From positions 310,001 through 374,000 of the forward strand of contig NZ_JAAMPT010000209.1 of the NCBI RefSeq assembly GCF_012911605.1: a stretch of DNA of 64,000 bases, read 5' to 3'. The DNA is from Flavobacterium solisilvae (GTDB lineage Bacteria; Bacteroidota; Bacteroidia; Flavobacteriales; Flavobacteriaceae). Under the pieces are notes generated by a model, which worked only from the letters and a program-made list of their open reading frames with translations, was not told the origin of the DNA and did not search any database. Shown here piece by piece: positions 48,296-56,664 of this stretch (positions are counted from its first letter, which is position 1; every line of letters begins with the position of its first letter). The position numbers and the translations under genes are program-made.

Positions 48296-48314
48296 TTTAG
48301 AAATGATATCTTTG
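48282..48314 (+). promoter_or_regulatory. Promoter of the VF530 gene, overlapping the ompW terminator
   Basis: TTTG (48282-48285), 21 bases, perfect -7 box TATCTTTG (48307-48314), four bases before the ATG at 48319. The mRNA should be leaderless or nearly so. Confidence 0.6.
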
Positions 48315-48318
48315 TTCC

Positions 48319-48552
48319 ATGGAAAACAATCATTCAAATAATCCGCTTCATGGTGTTACACTTCAAAAAATCCTTGAAGAACTCGTTGCTTTTTATGGTT
48401 TTGACACCTTGGGCGAATTGATTAAAATTCGTTGTTTTAATGAAAATCCATCCATTAAATCGAGTTTAACTTTTCTACGAAAAACCGATTGGGCTCGAAA
48501 AAAAGTCGAAGAACTTTATATTAGAACGTTGCCAAAATTGAAAAGTAATTAG
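48319..48552 (+). CDS. VF530 (DUF2132) family DNA-binding protein
   Basis: A 77-residue protein matching the VF530/DUF2132 family: [41 protein letters not shown] and [17 protein letters not shown]. The Vibrio member has a solved structure and is described as a DNA-binding-like fold; a cellular role is not established. The last four bases overlap the end of the convergent membrane protein gene. It has its own near-leaderless promoter. Confidence 0.88.
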   Translation: MENNHSNNPLHGVTLQKILEELVAFYGFDTLGELIKIRCFNENPSIKSSLTFLRKTDWARKKVEELYIRTLPKLKSN

Positions 48553-49958
48553 CTTTCCGCCAAAGCTTTCCATTTTTTGATGTAAATTGAAATAAAATAC
48601 ATGATTGCCATAATAATCAGTATGTTAATCCAAGATAATAATGTAGCATTATCGTTTAACCATTCATATTGTGGTGTGTTGGTATGTTTAATTTGTCCAG
48701 CAACTACAATAGATTTAGGATTGTTATAATATTCACTAACTAATCCAAAAATTAACGGAAGAAAACCTGAAATACACCAAAGAATAAGGTTTAGAGCAAT
48801 TCCTGAGAAATTTTTCCCTTTATTATTACTGATAACGGAAAAGAAATAAATACTCGTAAGTACAATTATAGAAAGCCAAAAGCACATAAAGACAATCTCG
48901 GAATTTGTTATTGCTGCCAAAATTCCTGTTATAATCCATAAAATCCCGATGCTTACTAATGCAATAAGCCAATTTCTACCGGTTGTAACTTTAAAAGCAT
49001 AGACTAACATAGCCATCGCAATAGATACGTATAGTAGAATTAGCAAAGTACCAGTTTCAATTATTGGATCATTCCAAGCTTTAGAAAGTTGAGAATAAGA
49101 GCTTATTAATGCGTTTTGAGGTAAATAATGTTTATAAATATTTTGATTTGCATTATCTTTAAAGAATTCAGTAACGTCTTCCATTCTTCTTCCAATTCGC
49201 TCATAATTAGTGAAATCGGGATAATTGTATGTTAATTCAAACCATTGATTAGCAGTAAGATTTGTTTTTAAGTTATGTTCTTTTATCAGTAAAAAATAAT
49301 CATTCATGAGTTTTTTTATCTCAGCTTGATTGTCATTTTGCATCCAGGTTTTTACTTTGATTTCATCATTATTTGTCTCCGTAAAACTTCCGTAGTAATA
49401 GTCAAAACTTTTGTTCATCAATGAGTTTTGTTGATATTTTTTTTTGTTGAATACAATTTTACCAACACTATCAGCGACAGCTACATTTTCATAGTCATAA
49501 CTACCATCAATAAAAACAGAAGCCATTAATATTGTTCGTCCTCGTTTATCAACTTCTTCTTTGGAATAGTAGCTTCTTTCTTTTAAGGTTTTTCCCGAAA
49601 GGAAAGAAATTGAATAGGTGATGTTTAGAAAACATACCAAAAAAATGATTAACCATTCTTTATAGAGATACAAATTACTCAATCGGTACAATGATTTGTA
49701 TGCGTTGTTTCTAAAATAATAAACAAACCATACGACAAAGAATAAAATAGTAATCAATATGCTAAAGAAAATGATAACTCCAGTTGAAAAATCACTTCGA
49801 TAATAGTTTTCATCAGTAAAATCAACGTTTCCATATACATATCCAATTACAAAAAATAAGATATGAAAAAGGATAGCAAAACACAATGCTGGAACTATTT
49901 TAGTATTCCAAAGCAATGGATGATTGATAAGTAAATATTTTTGAATTTTAGTAAACAT
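48549..49958 (-). CDS. Polytopic membrane protein, probable ABC-2-like permease
   Basis: A 469-residue protein with no family I can name with certainty. Three N-terminal helices (about 22-45, 60-83, 107-126) are followed by a soluble loop of about 180 residues, then about five more helices (from about 307 to the end). This plan resembles ABC-2-type permeases with a large extracytoplasmic loop. It starts 15 bases downstream of the ABC ATPase gene on the same strand and is the obvious partner of it. The substrate is unknown. Confidence 0.65.
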   Translation of the reverse strand: MFTKIQKYLLINHPLLWNTKIVPALCFAILFHILFFVIGYVYGNVDFTDENYYRSDFSTGVIIFFSILITILFFVVWFVYYFRNNAYKSLYRLSNLYLYKEWLIIFLVCFLNITYSISFLSGKTLKERSYYSKEEVDKRGRTILMASVFIDGSYDYENVAVADSVGKIVFNKKKYQQNSLMNKSFDYYYGSFTETNNDEIKVKTWMQNDNQAEIKKLMNDYFLLIKEHNLKTNLTANQWFELTYNYPDFTNYERIGRRMEDVTEFFKDNANQNIYKHYLPQNALISSYSQLSKAWNDPIIETGTLLILLYVSIAMAMLVYAFKVTTGRNWLIALVSIGILWIITGILAAITNSEIVFMCFWLSIIVLTSIYFFSVISNNKGKNFSGIALNLILWCISGFLPLIFGLVSEYYNNPKSIVVAGQIKHTNTPQYEWLNDNATLLSWINILIIMAIMYFISIYIKKWKALAES

Positions 49959-49972
49959 AATGAGTTGGTTTT

Positions 49973-51145
49973 TTAGGAAACAAAAAAGCGACGGGTAGAA
50001 TTAGATATATTTCTGAAATACAATATTGGAACTTGATTATTAGAAATTATATTCATAAAATCATAAATGGTCAAACTTTCTGGAAAAGTAACGATGTAAG
50101 TTCCGCCATTAAATTGTAGCGAAATCATATTAGATTTTTCAAATAATTCGCCCAATTCTTTTTGAGACCAACTACTTTCAAATTCAACAATCAAGAAGTT
50201 TTCGGTATTTAGTTCTTGTTTTTCCGGATTGACAGAAATGGTATTGTGAAGGTTTTTTTGCTGTCCGTTTTTAAGAAAAATAACTTGATCAGAAGTTTTT
50301 TCTACTTCATACAATTGTTGTGAACTTAAAACAATTCCAATTGGTCGAAATGGCGATTTTGCAATTGCTTTAAAATCTTCTAAAACAGTTTGTTGTGCAA
50401 GAATATCAAGGTTTGCCAAAGGTTCGTCTATCAAAAGTAGTTTAGGTTTTCTCAATAACATTCGGGCTAATTCAAAACGCATTTTATATCCTGAAGATAA
50501 GCTTTTCCATTCAAAATTTCTGAACTTTCTCAGTCCAAGTCGTGAAATAATTAACTCAACCAAAAGTTCGTTTTCCTCTGGTTTGTAACCATAACTTGCC
50601 GCTGTAAACTGTAGATTTTCAAACATTGAACCATACCAAGTATCAGTTCGTTGTGGAATATAAACTAGTTTGGTTCTCAAATCGTAAGCATCGTCATAAT
50701 CAAAATGATATTTTAAATTTCCTTGCGAAGCAAACAATTCACCACAAAGCAAACGAAGTAAAGTAGTTTTTCCGTTACCATTTTCGCCAACTAAACCTAG
50801 AATTTCACCTTGTTTCAGTTCCATATTTATTGAACCAAGCGAAAATCTTGATATGCCATAGGATTTCACAATATCTTTAGCTGAAACCAAAATGTTTTTT
50901 TCTACAACTGGTTTTTTGGACAAAGTTGTATGCAAATCGGTTAAAACGGTTTGGTATTTTTCCTTTTTTCCTTCAGAATTATTTTCGTTAGTATCCAACC
51001 ATTTTAGGAAATCGATTGTTTTTTTATAATGCTCAATATTTTCTGTATCAAGCGTTAAATCGATTATTCTTTTGGTAAGAATTGAGAAATCACCAAACTC
51101 TAGAAAGTCTAATAATTCCTGATATTGTTTTTCAAATTCGTTCAT
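49973..51145 (-). CDS. Atypical ABC transporter ATP-binding protein
   Basis: A 390-residue ABC ATPase. An N-terminal helical extension of about 85 residues precedes the nucleotide-binding domain. Walker A GENGNGKT (120-127) and Walker B LLLIDEP (236-242) are intact. The signature reads LSSGYK (216-221) instead of LSGGQ, and the H-loop histidine is replaced by Gln (Q276 in VLSSQQLYEVE). About 100 residues follow the core. Gene order is epimerase, GNAT, this ATPase, then the membrane protein, with short gaps. It most likely powers the adjacent membrane protein. Confidence 0.88.
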   Translation of the reverse strand: MNEFEKQYQELLDFLEFGDFSILTKRIIDLTLDTENIEHYKKTIDFLKWLDTNENNSEGKKEKYQTVLTDLHTTLSKKPVVEKNILVSAKDIVKSYGISRFSLGSINMELKQGEILGLVGENGNGKTTLLRLLCGELFASQGNLKYHFDYDDAYDLRTKLVYIPQRTDTWYGSMFENLQFTAASYGYKPEENELLVELIISRLGLRKFRNFEWKSLSSGYKMRFELARMLLRKPKLLLIDEPLANLDILAQQTVLEDFKAIAKSPFRPIGIVLSSQQLYEVEKTSDQVIFLKNGQQKNLHNTISVNPEKQELNTENFLIVEFESSWSQKELGELFEKSNMISLQFNGGTYIVTFPESLTIYDFMNIISNNQVPILYFRNISNSTRRFFVS

Positions 51146-51156
51146 ATATTTTAAAT

Positions 51157-51717
51157 CTAAAATTTATAGTTTCTTTTTAGCATCGAATAAATTACGGTAT
51201 CCCAAAATTTTCCGTCATAGAGTTCATTTTCAAGAATATGTGCTTCTTTAACGAAGCCTATTTTTTGCAATACTTTTTCGGAAGCATAATTTTCCGGATC
51301 AATAACAGCTTCAATCGAATGCAAATTCATTTGATTAAAACCATATTCCATTACAGCTTTTATTGCTTCGGTTACATAACCTTTTCCTTGATATTGAGGC
51401 AAAATCATATAACCAATTTCCGCTCGGTGATTTTCGGGTTGAATTCGATAATGACCAAGTAAACCTATCATTTTATCGCTTCCTTTAATAGTAACTGCCC
51501 AATTTATTCCAACATTTTCATCAATTTTATCATTAATCATTTTGATATGTTCCAAAGCATCATCAGTATTTTTTGCCAATGGTCGCGGAATGAATTTCAT
51601 AGTTTCAGGATTGCCGCGCAGTTCAAGAACTTCGTTAACATCGTTGTCATGTAAACGTCTAAGCATTAAGCGTTCAGTTTCAAGATTTTGGAACGGATGA
51701 AAATTAATGGTAAGCAT
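51157..51717 (-). CDS. GNAT-family N-acetyltransferase (RimJ/RimL-like)
   Basis: A 186-residue acetyltransferase. It begins LETERLMLRRL, the usual opening of the RimJ/RimL type, and has the acetyl-CoA-binding stretch IGYMILPQYQGKGYVTEAI and the later NYASEKVLQKIGF motif. The acceptor could be a ribosomal protein N-terminus or a small molecule; it cannot be told from the sequence. It lies 11 bases before the ABC ATPase gene and eight bases after the epimerase gene. Confidence 0.92.
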   Translation of the reverse strand: MLTINFHPFQNLETERLMLRRLHDNDVNEVLELRGNPETMKFIPRPLAKNTDDALEHIKMINDKIDENVGINWAVTIKGSDKMIGLLGHYRIQPENHRAEIGYMILPQYQGKGYVTEAIKAVMEYGFNQMNLHSIEAVIDPENYASEKVLQKIGFVKEAHILENELYDGKFWDTVIYSMLKRNYKF

Positions 51718-51725
51718 TTTGGAAA

Positions 51726-52580
51726 TTATAAAATTGAAATAGTAAATGTAAATGTATCATTCTTTTTTGGTTCCAATACTTGAATTCCTTCTTTTTCAAG
51801 AATATTTCCGTTGGCATCAATCGTATCGGCATAACCAATCCAAGGTTCAAGGCAAATAAAAGGCGCATTTATTTTGGTCCAAATGCCAAAGTTTGGAAAA
51901 TCCTTAAAACTGAAATTTAATACGGGTAAATTGTTTTCTTTCAGTAAAATGGAATTTGAGTTTAACTTTTTTAAAACCAAAGCATCATTTTCAAAAAGCG
52001 AATAGGTTAGTGGCAACGTTTTTTCTTCCAAATGGATTTTCAAACTTTGATTAGAAAGTAAATCATTTTCTAACGGATAATATTCTAAGGTTTCATCAGT
52101 TTCAAATTCCAATGCATAATTTTCAAAATTTTTATCTAAAGCAAAAGCTGGATGACCGCCAATGGAAAAAGGCATTTGGAAATCATTTTCATTAAAAACA
52201 CTATACGTTATATGTAAATCATTTTCTGAAATGGCATATTTAATTTGTAATTCAAATTGAAATGGATAATGCTGTAACGTTTCATTATTGGATTTTAAAG
52301 AAAAAACAACTTCGTTATCTTTTTGATAAATAATTTCAAAAACATTATCTCGTGCAAAGCCATGTCGAGATAAATGATATTCCTCATTATTATACAGGTA
52401 AGAATTATTTTTTAGCGTTCCAACAATTGGGAAAAGGATAGGCGAGTGTTTTGCCCAAAAATCAGGATTGCCGTTCCACATGTATTCTTTGCCAGTTTTA
52501 TTGTCTTTAAGCGAAATTAATTCGGCACCATTAGAATTAATCGTAGCGGTTATTTTTGAATTTGAGATTGTTGTTGCCAA
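51726..52580 (-). CDS. Aldose 1-epimerase family protein
   Basis: A 284-residue mutarotase-like beta-sandwich enzyme that interconverts sugar anomers. Signatures are GAELISL, YMWNGNPDFWAKHSPILFP, LSRHGFARDN (catalytic His), FSIGGHPAF and a late EPWIGYAD. The start codon is TTG at 52578-52580. An in-frame stop lies three codons upstream and no ATG comes before residue 34, which is within the conserved core. It leads the four-gene minus-strand group, with a perfect -7 box about 35 bases upstream. Confidence 0.9.
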   Translation of the reverse strand: MATTISNSKITATINSNGAELISLKDNKTGKEYMWNGNPDFWAKHSPILFPIVGTLKNNSYLYNNEEYHLSRHGFARDNVFEIIYQKDNEVVFSLKSNNETLQHYPFQFELQIKYAISENDLHITYSVFNENDFQMPFSIGGHPAFALDKNFENYALEFETDETLEYYPLENDLLSNQSLKIHLEEKTLPLTYSLFENDALVLKKLNSNSILLKENNLPVLNFSFKDFPNFGIWTKINAPFICLEPWIGYADTIDANGNILEKEGIQVLEPKKNDTFTFTISIL

Positions 52581-52614
52581 TTGATTTTAAATTTTGTTAA
52601 AATGCATTATAGTA

Positions 52615-52622
52615 CAAATATA
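52615..52622 (-). promoter_or_regulatory. -7 box of the epimerase-GNAT-ABC group
   Basis: On the minus strand this reads TATATTTG, a perfect TAnnTTTG match, 34 bases before the TTG start. No convincing -33 TTTG was found. Confidence 0.5.
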
Positions 52623-52673
52623 TTTCATTAACTTTAAGTTCTATAACCATTTTATTAACTTTAGTTTTTTGTC

Positions 52674-52955
52674 ATGGAATCGAAATATGAAATTATAGAG
52701 AAAGAGAAAATTCAGTTACTGTCTTTTCCTAATGTTGAAGTACTTTCTTCAGATGAAGAAATTAAACAGCGATTTGTCGATTTGAATAGAGCTTTGTATT
52801 TGGGCAATCTTGAGCATTCAAAAATTAAAATTTACTTTGAAGATAATCAATCAAAAAAAGTTGTAGAAACAACAGTTTGGGCTTTAACAGATCATCGAGT
52901 TATTTTAAAGCAAGGTTTCACAATTCCAATTCATCGAATTTTTATGGCGGCTTAA
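52674..52955 (+). CDS. Small conserved-type protein of unknown function
   Basis: A 93-residue soluble protein, with no signal peptide or membrane helix and no family I can name. The N-terminal half is acidic and helical-looking. The C-terminal half (KIKIYFEDNQSKKVVETTVWALTDHRVILKQGFTIP has the pattern) looks like beta strands ending in the motif IPIHRIF. Codon use matches the neighbours. It is followed by a clear terminator, which supports that it is a real transcribed gene. It diverges from the epimerase group. Confidence 0.75.
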   Translation: MESKYEIIEKEKIQLLSFPNVEVLSSDEEIKQRFVDLNRALYLGNLEHSKIKIYFEDNQSKKVVETTVWALTDHRVILKQGFTIPIHRIFMAA

Positions 52956-52977
52956 AAAAAGACATTCTATTTAGCAT

Positions 52978-53008
52978 TAAAAACCACTTTTTAAGTGGTT
53001 TTTTTTAT
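52978..53008 (+). terminator. Terminator after the 93-residue gene
   Basis: aaccactt (52982-52989) with aagtggtt (52993-53000), then a run of T. Confidence 0.85.
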
Positions 53009-53098
53009 TCAAGCTATTTAGATTATGTTATCGATAGATGTTAATTTGTAAGTTTTATTCCTATTTTATATTGAAAAAAATGTATTTCATCGATTTTA

Positions 53099-53130
53099 TT
53101 TGTACTTAATCGGTTTTGTGTATATGTTTG
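53099..53130 (+). promoter_or_regulatory. Promoter of the CAP-domain lipoprotein
   Basis: TTTG (53099-53102), exactly 20 bases, then TATGTTTG (53123-53130), both perfect. The leader is about 85 bases. The rest of the 265-base gap 52956-53220 holds only the terminator and AT-rich sequence. Confidence 0.75.
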
Positions 53131-53220
53131 TCACATCAAATTAAACAATACGTTCTGTCAATATTAATCAAATAAAGTGTTTGCCCCACATCTACTTTAT
53201 TAAAAACTTAACCTACCACT

Positions 53221-53718
53221 ATGAAAACAAAAATGTTTAGAGCATTATTGTTATTAGCAATCGTGTTCACTACTGTGTCTTGTTCGTCTGATGAATCAGA
53301 AACCGCAACAAAAGAAGCTGTTGTAACTAACTACAACTACAATGAAGTTGAACTACGCTTAGTACAATTAATCAATAACCACAGAAAAAATTTAGGCTTA
53401 AACGAATTACAAGTTATCAATCATATTTCGTATAAGTCTGAAGGTCATAACGAATATATGATTGAAAAACAAACTATCAGTCATGATGGTTTTCAACAAC
53501 GCTCACAAAATATAATCAATACTCTTGGTGCTGAAAAAGTAGCTGAAAATGTTGCTTACAACTATATTACAGCGGAAAGTGTTGTAGCGGCTTGGTTGAA
53601 TAGTCCTGGACACAGACAAAATATTGAAGGTGATTTTACACATTTTGGAATATCAGCATCAACTGATTCTAAAACAGGTAAAAGATATTATACCAATATA
53701 TTCATGAAAGAAAAATAG
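53221..53718 (+). CDS. CAP-domain (SCP/PR-1-like) lipoprotein
   Basis: A 165-residue lipoprotein. The signal peptide ends in the lipobox TVSC, followed by SSDES. The CAP domain (about 45-165) shows LVQLINNHRKNLGLNELQV, the conserved His in SEGHNEYM, ISHDGFQQR, AENVAY and AWLNSPGHRQNIEG, ending with THFGISAS...YYTNIFMK. Bacterial CAP proteins of this type resemble YkwD; their functions are largely unknown. It has a strong promoter with the ideal 20-base spacer and its own terminator. Confidence 0.92.
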   Translation: MKTKMFRALLLLAIVFTTVSCSSDESETATKEAVVTNYNYNEVELRLVQLINNHRKNLGLNELQVINHISYKSEGHNEYMIEKQTISHDGFQQRSQNIINTLGAEKVAENVAYNYITAESVVAAWLNSPGHRQNIEGDFTHFGISASTDSKTGKRYYTNIFMKEK

Positions 53719-53756
53719 TTTGATTACTGTTTTGTTTGATTTTGACAGATCAATTT

Positions 53757-53795
53757 TAAAAGCCCAATGCTCTAAACATTGGGCTTTTTATTTTT
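53757..53795 (+). terminator. Terminator after the CAP lipoprotein gene
   Basis: agcccaatg (53761-53769) with cattgggct (53777-53785), flanked by A and T runs. Confidence 0.85.
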
Positions 53796-53867
53796 ACAGC
53801 AATAAAAGAAGCTCATTATTTTCTAACAATATTTAGATAGAAATGGTTAATAAAATATCTAATCTTC

Positions 53868-53899
53868 TTTGGTTAGCTTAAATAATACTCATACATTTG
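53868..53899 (+). promoter_or_regulatory. Promoter of the 49-residue membrane protein gene
   Basis: TTTG (53868-53871), exactly 20 bases, then TACATTTG (53892-53899). The layout is the same as that of the CAP lipoprotein promoter. Confidence 0.75.
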
Positions 53900-53927
53900 C
53901 GTATAATTCAAAAAAATTCCGGAAAAC

Positions 53928-54077
53928 ATGTTTGAATTTCAACAGTATTTAGGTTTCTTACTTTTCTTAACCGTTTTAACTATCGGTTTTTGGTTAATGA
54001 TTTTCTTGATTACAGCAATTATTCCTTACTGGGTTTTTGGTGGAATGAGAGAGTTTTTAAAAGAAAGAAAAGCTAAT
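53928..54077 (+). CDS. Small single-pass membrane protein (49 residues)
   Basis: An open frame of 49 codons, too short for most gene finders. It reads MFEFQQYLGFLLFLTVLTIG, then WLMIFLITAIIP and a C-terminal WVFGGMREFLKRKKS. One or two hydrophobic helices are followed by a basic tail, so the C-terminus should be cytoplasmic. It lies 28 bases after a perfect promoter and is followed by a perfect terminator, which strongly supports expression. I do not recognise a family. Small membrane proteins of this kind often modulate a larger membrane partner, but nothing here names one. Confidence 0.7.
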
Positions 54078-54116
54078 AAAGAAAAAGAGCAATAATTTTT
54101 TTAAATTTTGTTCAAA

Positions 54117-54148
54117 AAAAAGTCCCGATAATTTCGGGACTTTTTTTA
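54117..54148 (+). terminator. Terminator after the 49-residue gene
   Basis: agtcccga (54121-54128) with tcgggact (54134-54141), preceded by A and followed by T runs. It may work in both directions and so also end the opposing barrel-receptor transcript. Confidence 0.85.
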
Positions 54149-54167
54149 TTCTAAATTATTTAGTTCA

Positions 54168-56624
54168 TTATCCTGGAAAATCTCCACCATCATCTTGTCC
54201 ATTTCCGTTTCTAGGTTTTTCTCTTTCGTTTTTCTTAACGTTAAATCTATAAGTAAATGAAAGTGTGATTTGTCTTTCTCTCCACTGGAATTCGCCATAC
54301 GAATCTACATTTCCTGGAAGATAGGTTTCCGAAATTCTTTTTCTAGAGTTAAAAACATCACTAACATTTAAAGAAACAGTTGCTTTCTCTTTGAAAACAT
54401 CTTTACTAAAAGCTAAATTCATAGCAAAAACACCAAGGTTTTTTCCTTGAGCTGTTTTTTGTGCACCGTTATAACTCATGTTAGTTTGCCAATCCACTTT
54501 ATATGGCAAAGTAACTTTTGAAGTTATTCTGGCAAACCAAGAAGTTGCTTTGTTGTCAAAATTTTGAAAAATAACATTATTGTCTATATCTGTATAACTA
54601 AAATCGCCATCGGTTTCGTTGTAGAAAAAGTTGAAGTTACTGTTTAATTTCCACCATTTGTATGGAGAATAGTTTAATGTAAATTCAAATCCGCTGCGGT
54701 ATTCTTTTGCTAAGTTGATAGGTGTAGAGATAATAACTGGAACACCATCTTGGAAATCGCCGTTTGGTCTTCTAACAAATTGAAAAGCATCAGATGTTGC
54801 ATTGAAATACATCGAAGTGTTAAACGTTAATTTATTCCATTTTTTTATAAATCCTAAATCGAACGCATTTGTAAACGCTGGATCCAAATCGGGATTACCG
54901 ATAAAAATGTTTACGTTACTCGATAAATTGTTAAAAGGATTTAATTGTCTTCCTCTTGGTCGCTGTATTCTTCGGCTGTAACTAAGTGAAATATCACTTG
55001 TTTCATTTAATTCATAGGTAAAAAATGCCGATGGGAAAAAGTTGTTGTACTTTTTATTATTAAAATCATTGGTAACTAATTGGTTTACATCAATATTTGA
55101 ATCTTCCCAACGCAATCCATAAAGCATTGATAGTTTATTGAATTTGGTTCCAAATTGAGTGTAAAACGCATTTACTTTTTCTTTGTATTCCAAAATATTA
55201 GTAAACTGTGGTAAAGGAATTCCGTTTGTAATTACACTATAATCTGTAGTATTTGTTAAAAAATCTCCACGATAACCTGCTTCAAATTGACTGTTTTTTG
55301 CAATTGGTAAAACATAATCAAGTTGAAATAAATTTCTGTTTTGCTTTTGGTCATTAAAAGTATTATCGGTAAAAACATTTGCAGAATTGTTTGTACTATC
55401 TGTAATCAAAGCAATATTTTTATCACTATTCGATGAAACCGATGCATCAATAGTTAATTTGTGACCTTCTTTTTTGAATTTCTTGGTAAAATTGGTGCTA
55501 AATTCTATATTTTGACTATTTCCATCTTCTTCGTTTACACGATTTCTGGTATAATCGTAAACAAAATTTCCATCATAATAATCTTGGAATACATCGTCAA
55601 CATTGTTTCCACTACTTTTTCTATAATTTACAATATTAGTCCAAGTTAAGGTTTCATTTAAAAACCAATCAAAACCAAAACTTCCGTTATACGATTTATT
55701 TAAGCGTTCGTTTTCACGGTTTTCATACATATAATCGCGTGTAGAATTATCGTCATTCAAATATCTTGAATTGGTAAACGAATTTCCAGGACTTTTTCTG
55801 TAGCTATAACCTTGTGTCGTGAAAAGATTGAATTCTTTTGCTTTGAAGTTTAAAGTTCCACTAATTCCATGATTTTCAGGATAACCTGTATTGGCAATTA
55901 ATGTTCCGTTTAATCCGTTGTTTTTCCCTTTTTTTAGAATGATATTCAAAATTCCGCCGCCACCTTCGGCGTCATATCTTGCTGATGGATTGGTGATTAC
56001 TTCAACTTTGTCGATTGCATCGGCAGGAATTAATCGCAAAGCATCTGTAACGCTAATAGCATTTGAAGGTCTTCCGTCAATAAGGATTTTTACATTTTCG
56101 TTTCCACGTAAACTTACATTTCCTTCAACATCAACAGAAACCGATGGAATATTGTCCAAAATATCACTAACCGTTCCACCTTTTACCATTAAATCATTAC
56201 CAACGTTGTATACTTTTTTATCAAGTCTAATTTCAACGGTAGTTTTTTCGGCTCTAACCACAACTTCGTTCAACTGTTTTGCACCATCTTCCAACAAAAT
56301 AGTACCTAAATTTGTGTTTTGAGTAATACTTTTGTTATTAATTTCATTAGGTTGAAACGAAATAAACTCAATAATAATATTGTAATTTCCCGAAGCAACA
56401 TCAACAGAAAATTCTCCTTTTGCATCAGTAATTCCACCAAAAACTTGGTTTGGATTGTTTACATTTTTTAATGTAATTGTTGAATATTCAAGTGGAAGAT
56501 TGGTTGACTTTTCAATCACTTTACCTGTAACTTTTAATTTGCTTTGACCAGCATTGGGTTGAGCATAGGATAAAAATGAAAGGAAAAAAAGAGCAGTTGC
56601 TACTATCAGTTTGATGTTTTTCAT
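54168..56624 (-). CDS. TonB-dependent-receptor-like outer membrane beta-barrel protein
   Basis: An 818-residue outer membrane protein. The signal peptide ends near SYAQP. A carboxypeptidase-regulatory-like domain (about 30-115; LKVTGKVIEKSTNLPLEYST) precedes a plug domain (about 120-230) with GNENVKILIDGRPSNA and PSARYDAEGGGGILNIILKKG. The rest is a large barrel of the OMP beta-barrel type found in Bacteroidota. No SusD-like partner or TonB gene is adjacent, so this is not a polysaccharide utilisation locus. A perfect -7 box lies about 24 bases upstream. The ligand is unknown. Confidence 0.92.
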   Translation of the reverse strand: MKNIKLIVATALFFLSFLSYAQPNAGQSKLKVTGKVIEKSTNLPLEYSTITLKNVNNPNQVFGGITDAKGEFSVDVASGNYNIIIEFISFQPNEINNKSITQNTNLGTILLEDGAKQLNEVVVRAEKTTVEIRLDKKVYNVGNDLMVKGGTVSDILDNIPSVSVDVEGNVSLRGNENVKILIDGRPSNAISVTDALRLIPADAIDKVEVITNPSARYDAEGGGGILNIILKKGKNNGLNGTLIANTGYPENHGISGTLNFKAKEFNLFTTQGYSYRKSPGNSFTNSRYLNDDNSTRDYMYENRENERLNKSYNGSFGFDWFLNETLTWTNIVNYRKSSGNNVDDVFQDYYDGNFVYDYTRNRVNEEDGNSQNIEFSTNFTKKFKKEGHKLTIDASVSSNSDKNIALITDSTNNSANVFTDNTFNDQKQNRNLFQLDYVLPIAKNSQFEAGYRGDFLTNTTDYSVITNGIPLPQFTNILEYKEKVNAFYTQFGTKFNKLSMLYGLRWEDSNIDVNQLVTNDFNNKKYNNFFPSAFFTYELNETSDISLSYSRRIQRPRGRQLNPFNNLSSNVNIFIGNPDLDPAFTNAFDLGFIKKWNKLTFNTSMYFNATSDAFQFVRRPNGDFQDGVPVIISTPINLAKEYRSGFEFTLNYSPYKWWKLNSNFNFFYNETDGDFSYTDIDNNVIFQNFDNKATSWFARITSKVTLPYKVDWQTNMSYNGAQKTAQGKNLGVFAMNLAFSKDVFKEKATVSLNVSDVFNSRKRISETYLPGNVDSYGEFQWRERQITLSFTYRFNVKKNEREKPRNGNGQDDGGDFPG

Positions 56625-56647
56625 TGAAATTAAGTTAAATTCAATGG

Positions 56648-56655
56648 CAAAAATA
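56648..56655 (-). promoter_or_regulatory. -7 box of the barrel-receptor gene
   Basis: On the minus strand this reads TATTTTTG, a perfect match 23 bases before the ATG at 56624. A TTTG 24 bases further upstream, within the arsC 3' end, is a weak -33. Confidence 0.5.
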
Positions 56656-56664
56656 CATTTTCAC

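Noticed and set aside
55891..56322. A 143-codon frame antisense to the barrel-receptor gene
   Set aside because: It mirrors the plug-domain coding region and lacks its own promoter or any recognisable motif.
54168..56624. Polysaccharide utilisation locus (SusC/SusD)
   Set aside because: No SusD-like lipoprotein, glycosidase or regulator is next to the barrel gene, and its domain make-up is of the non-SusC barrel type.
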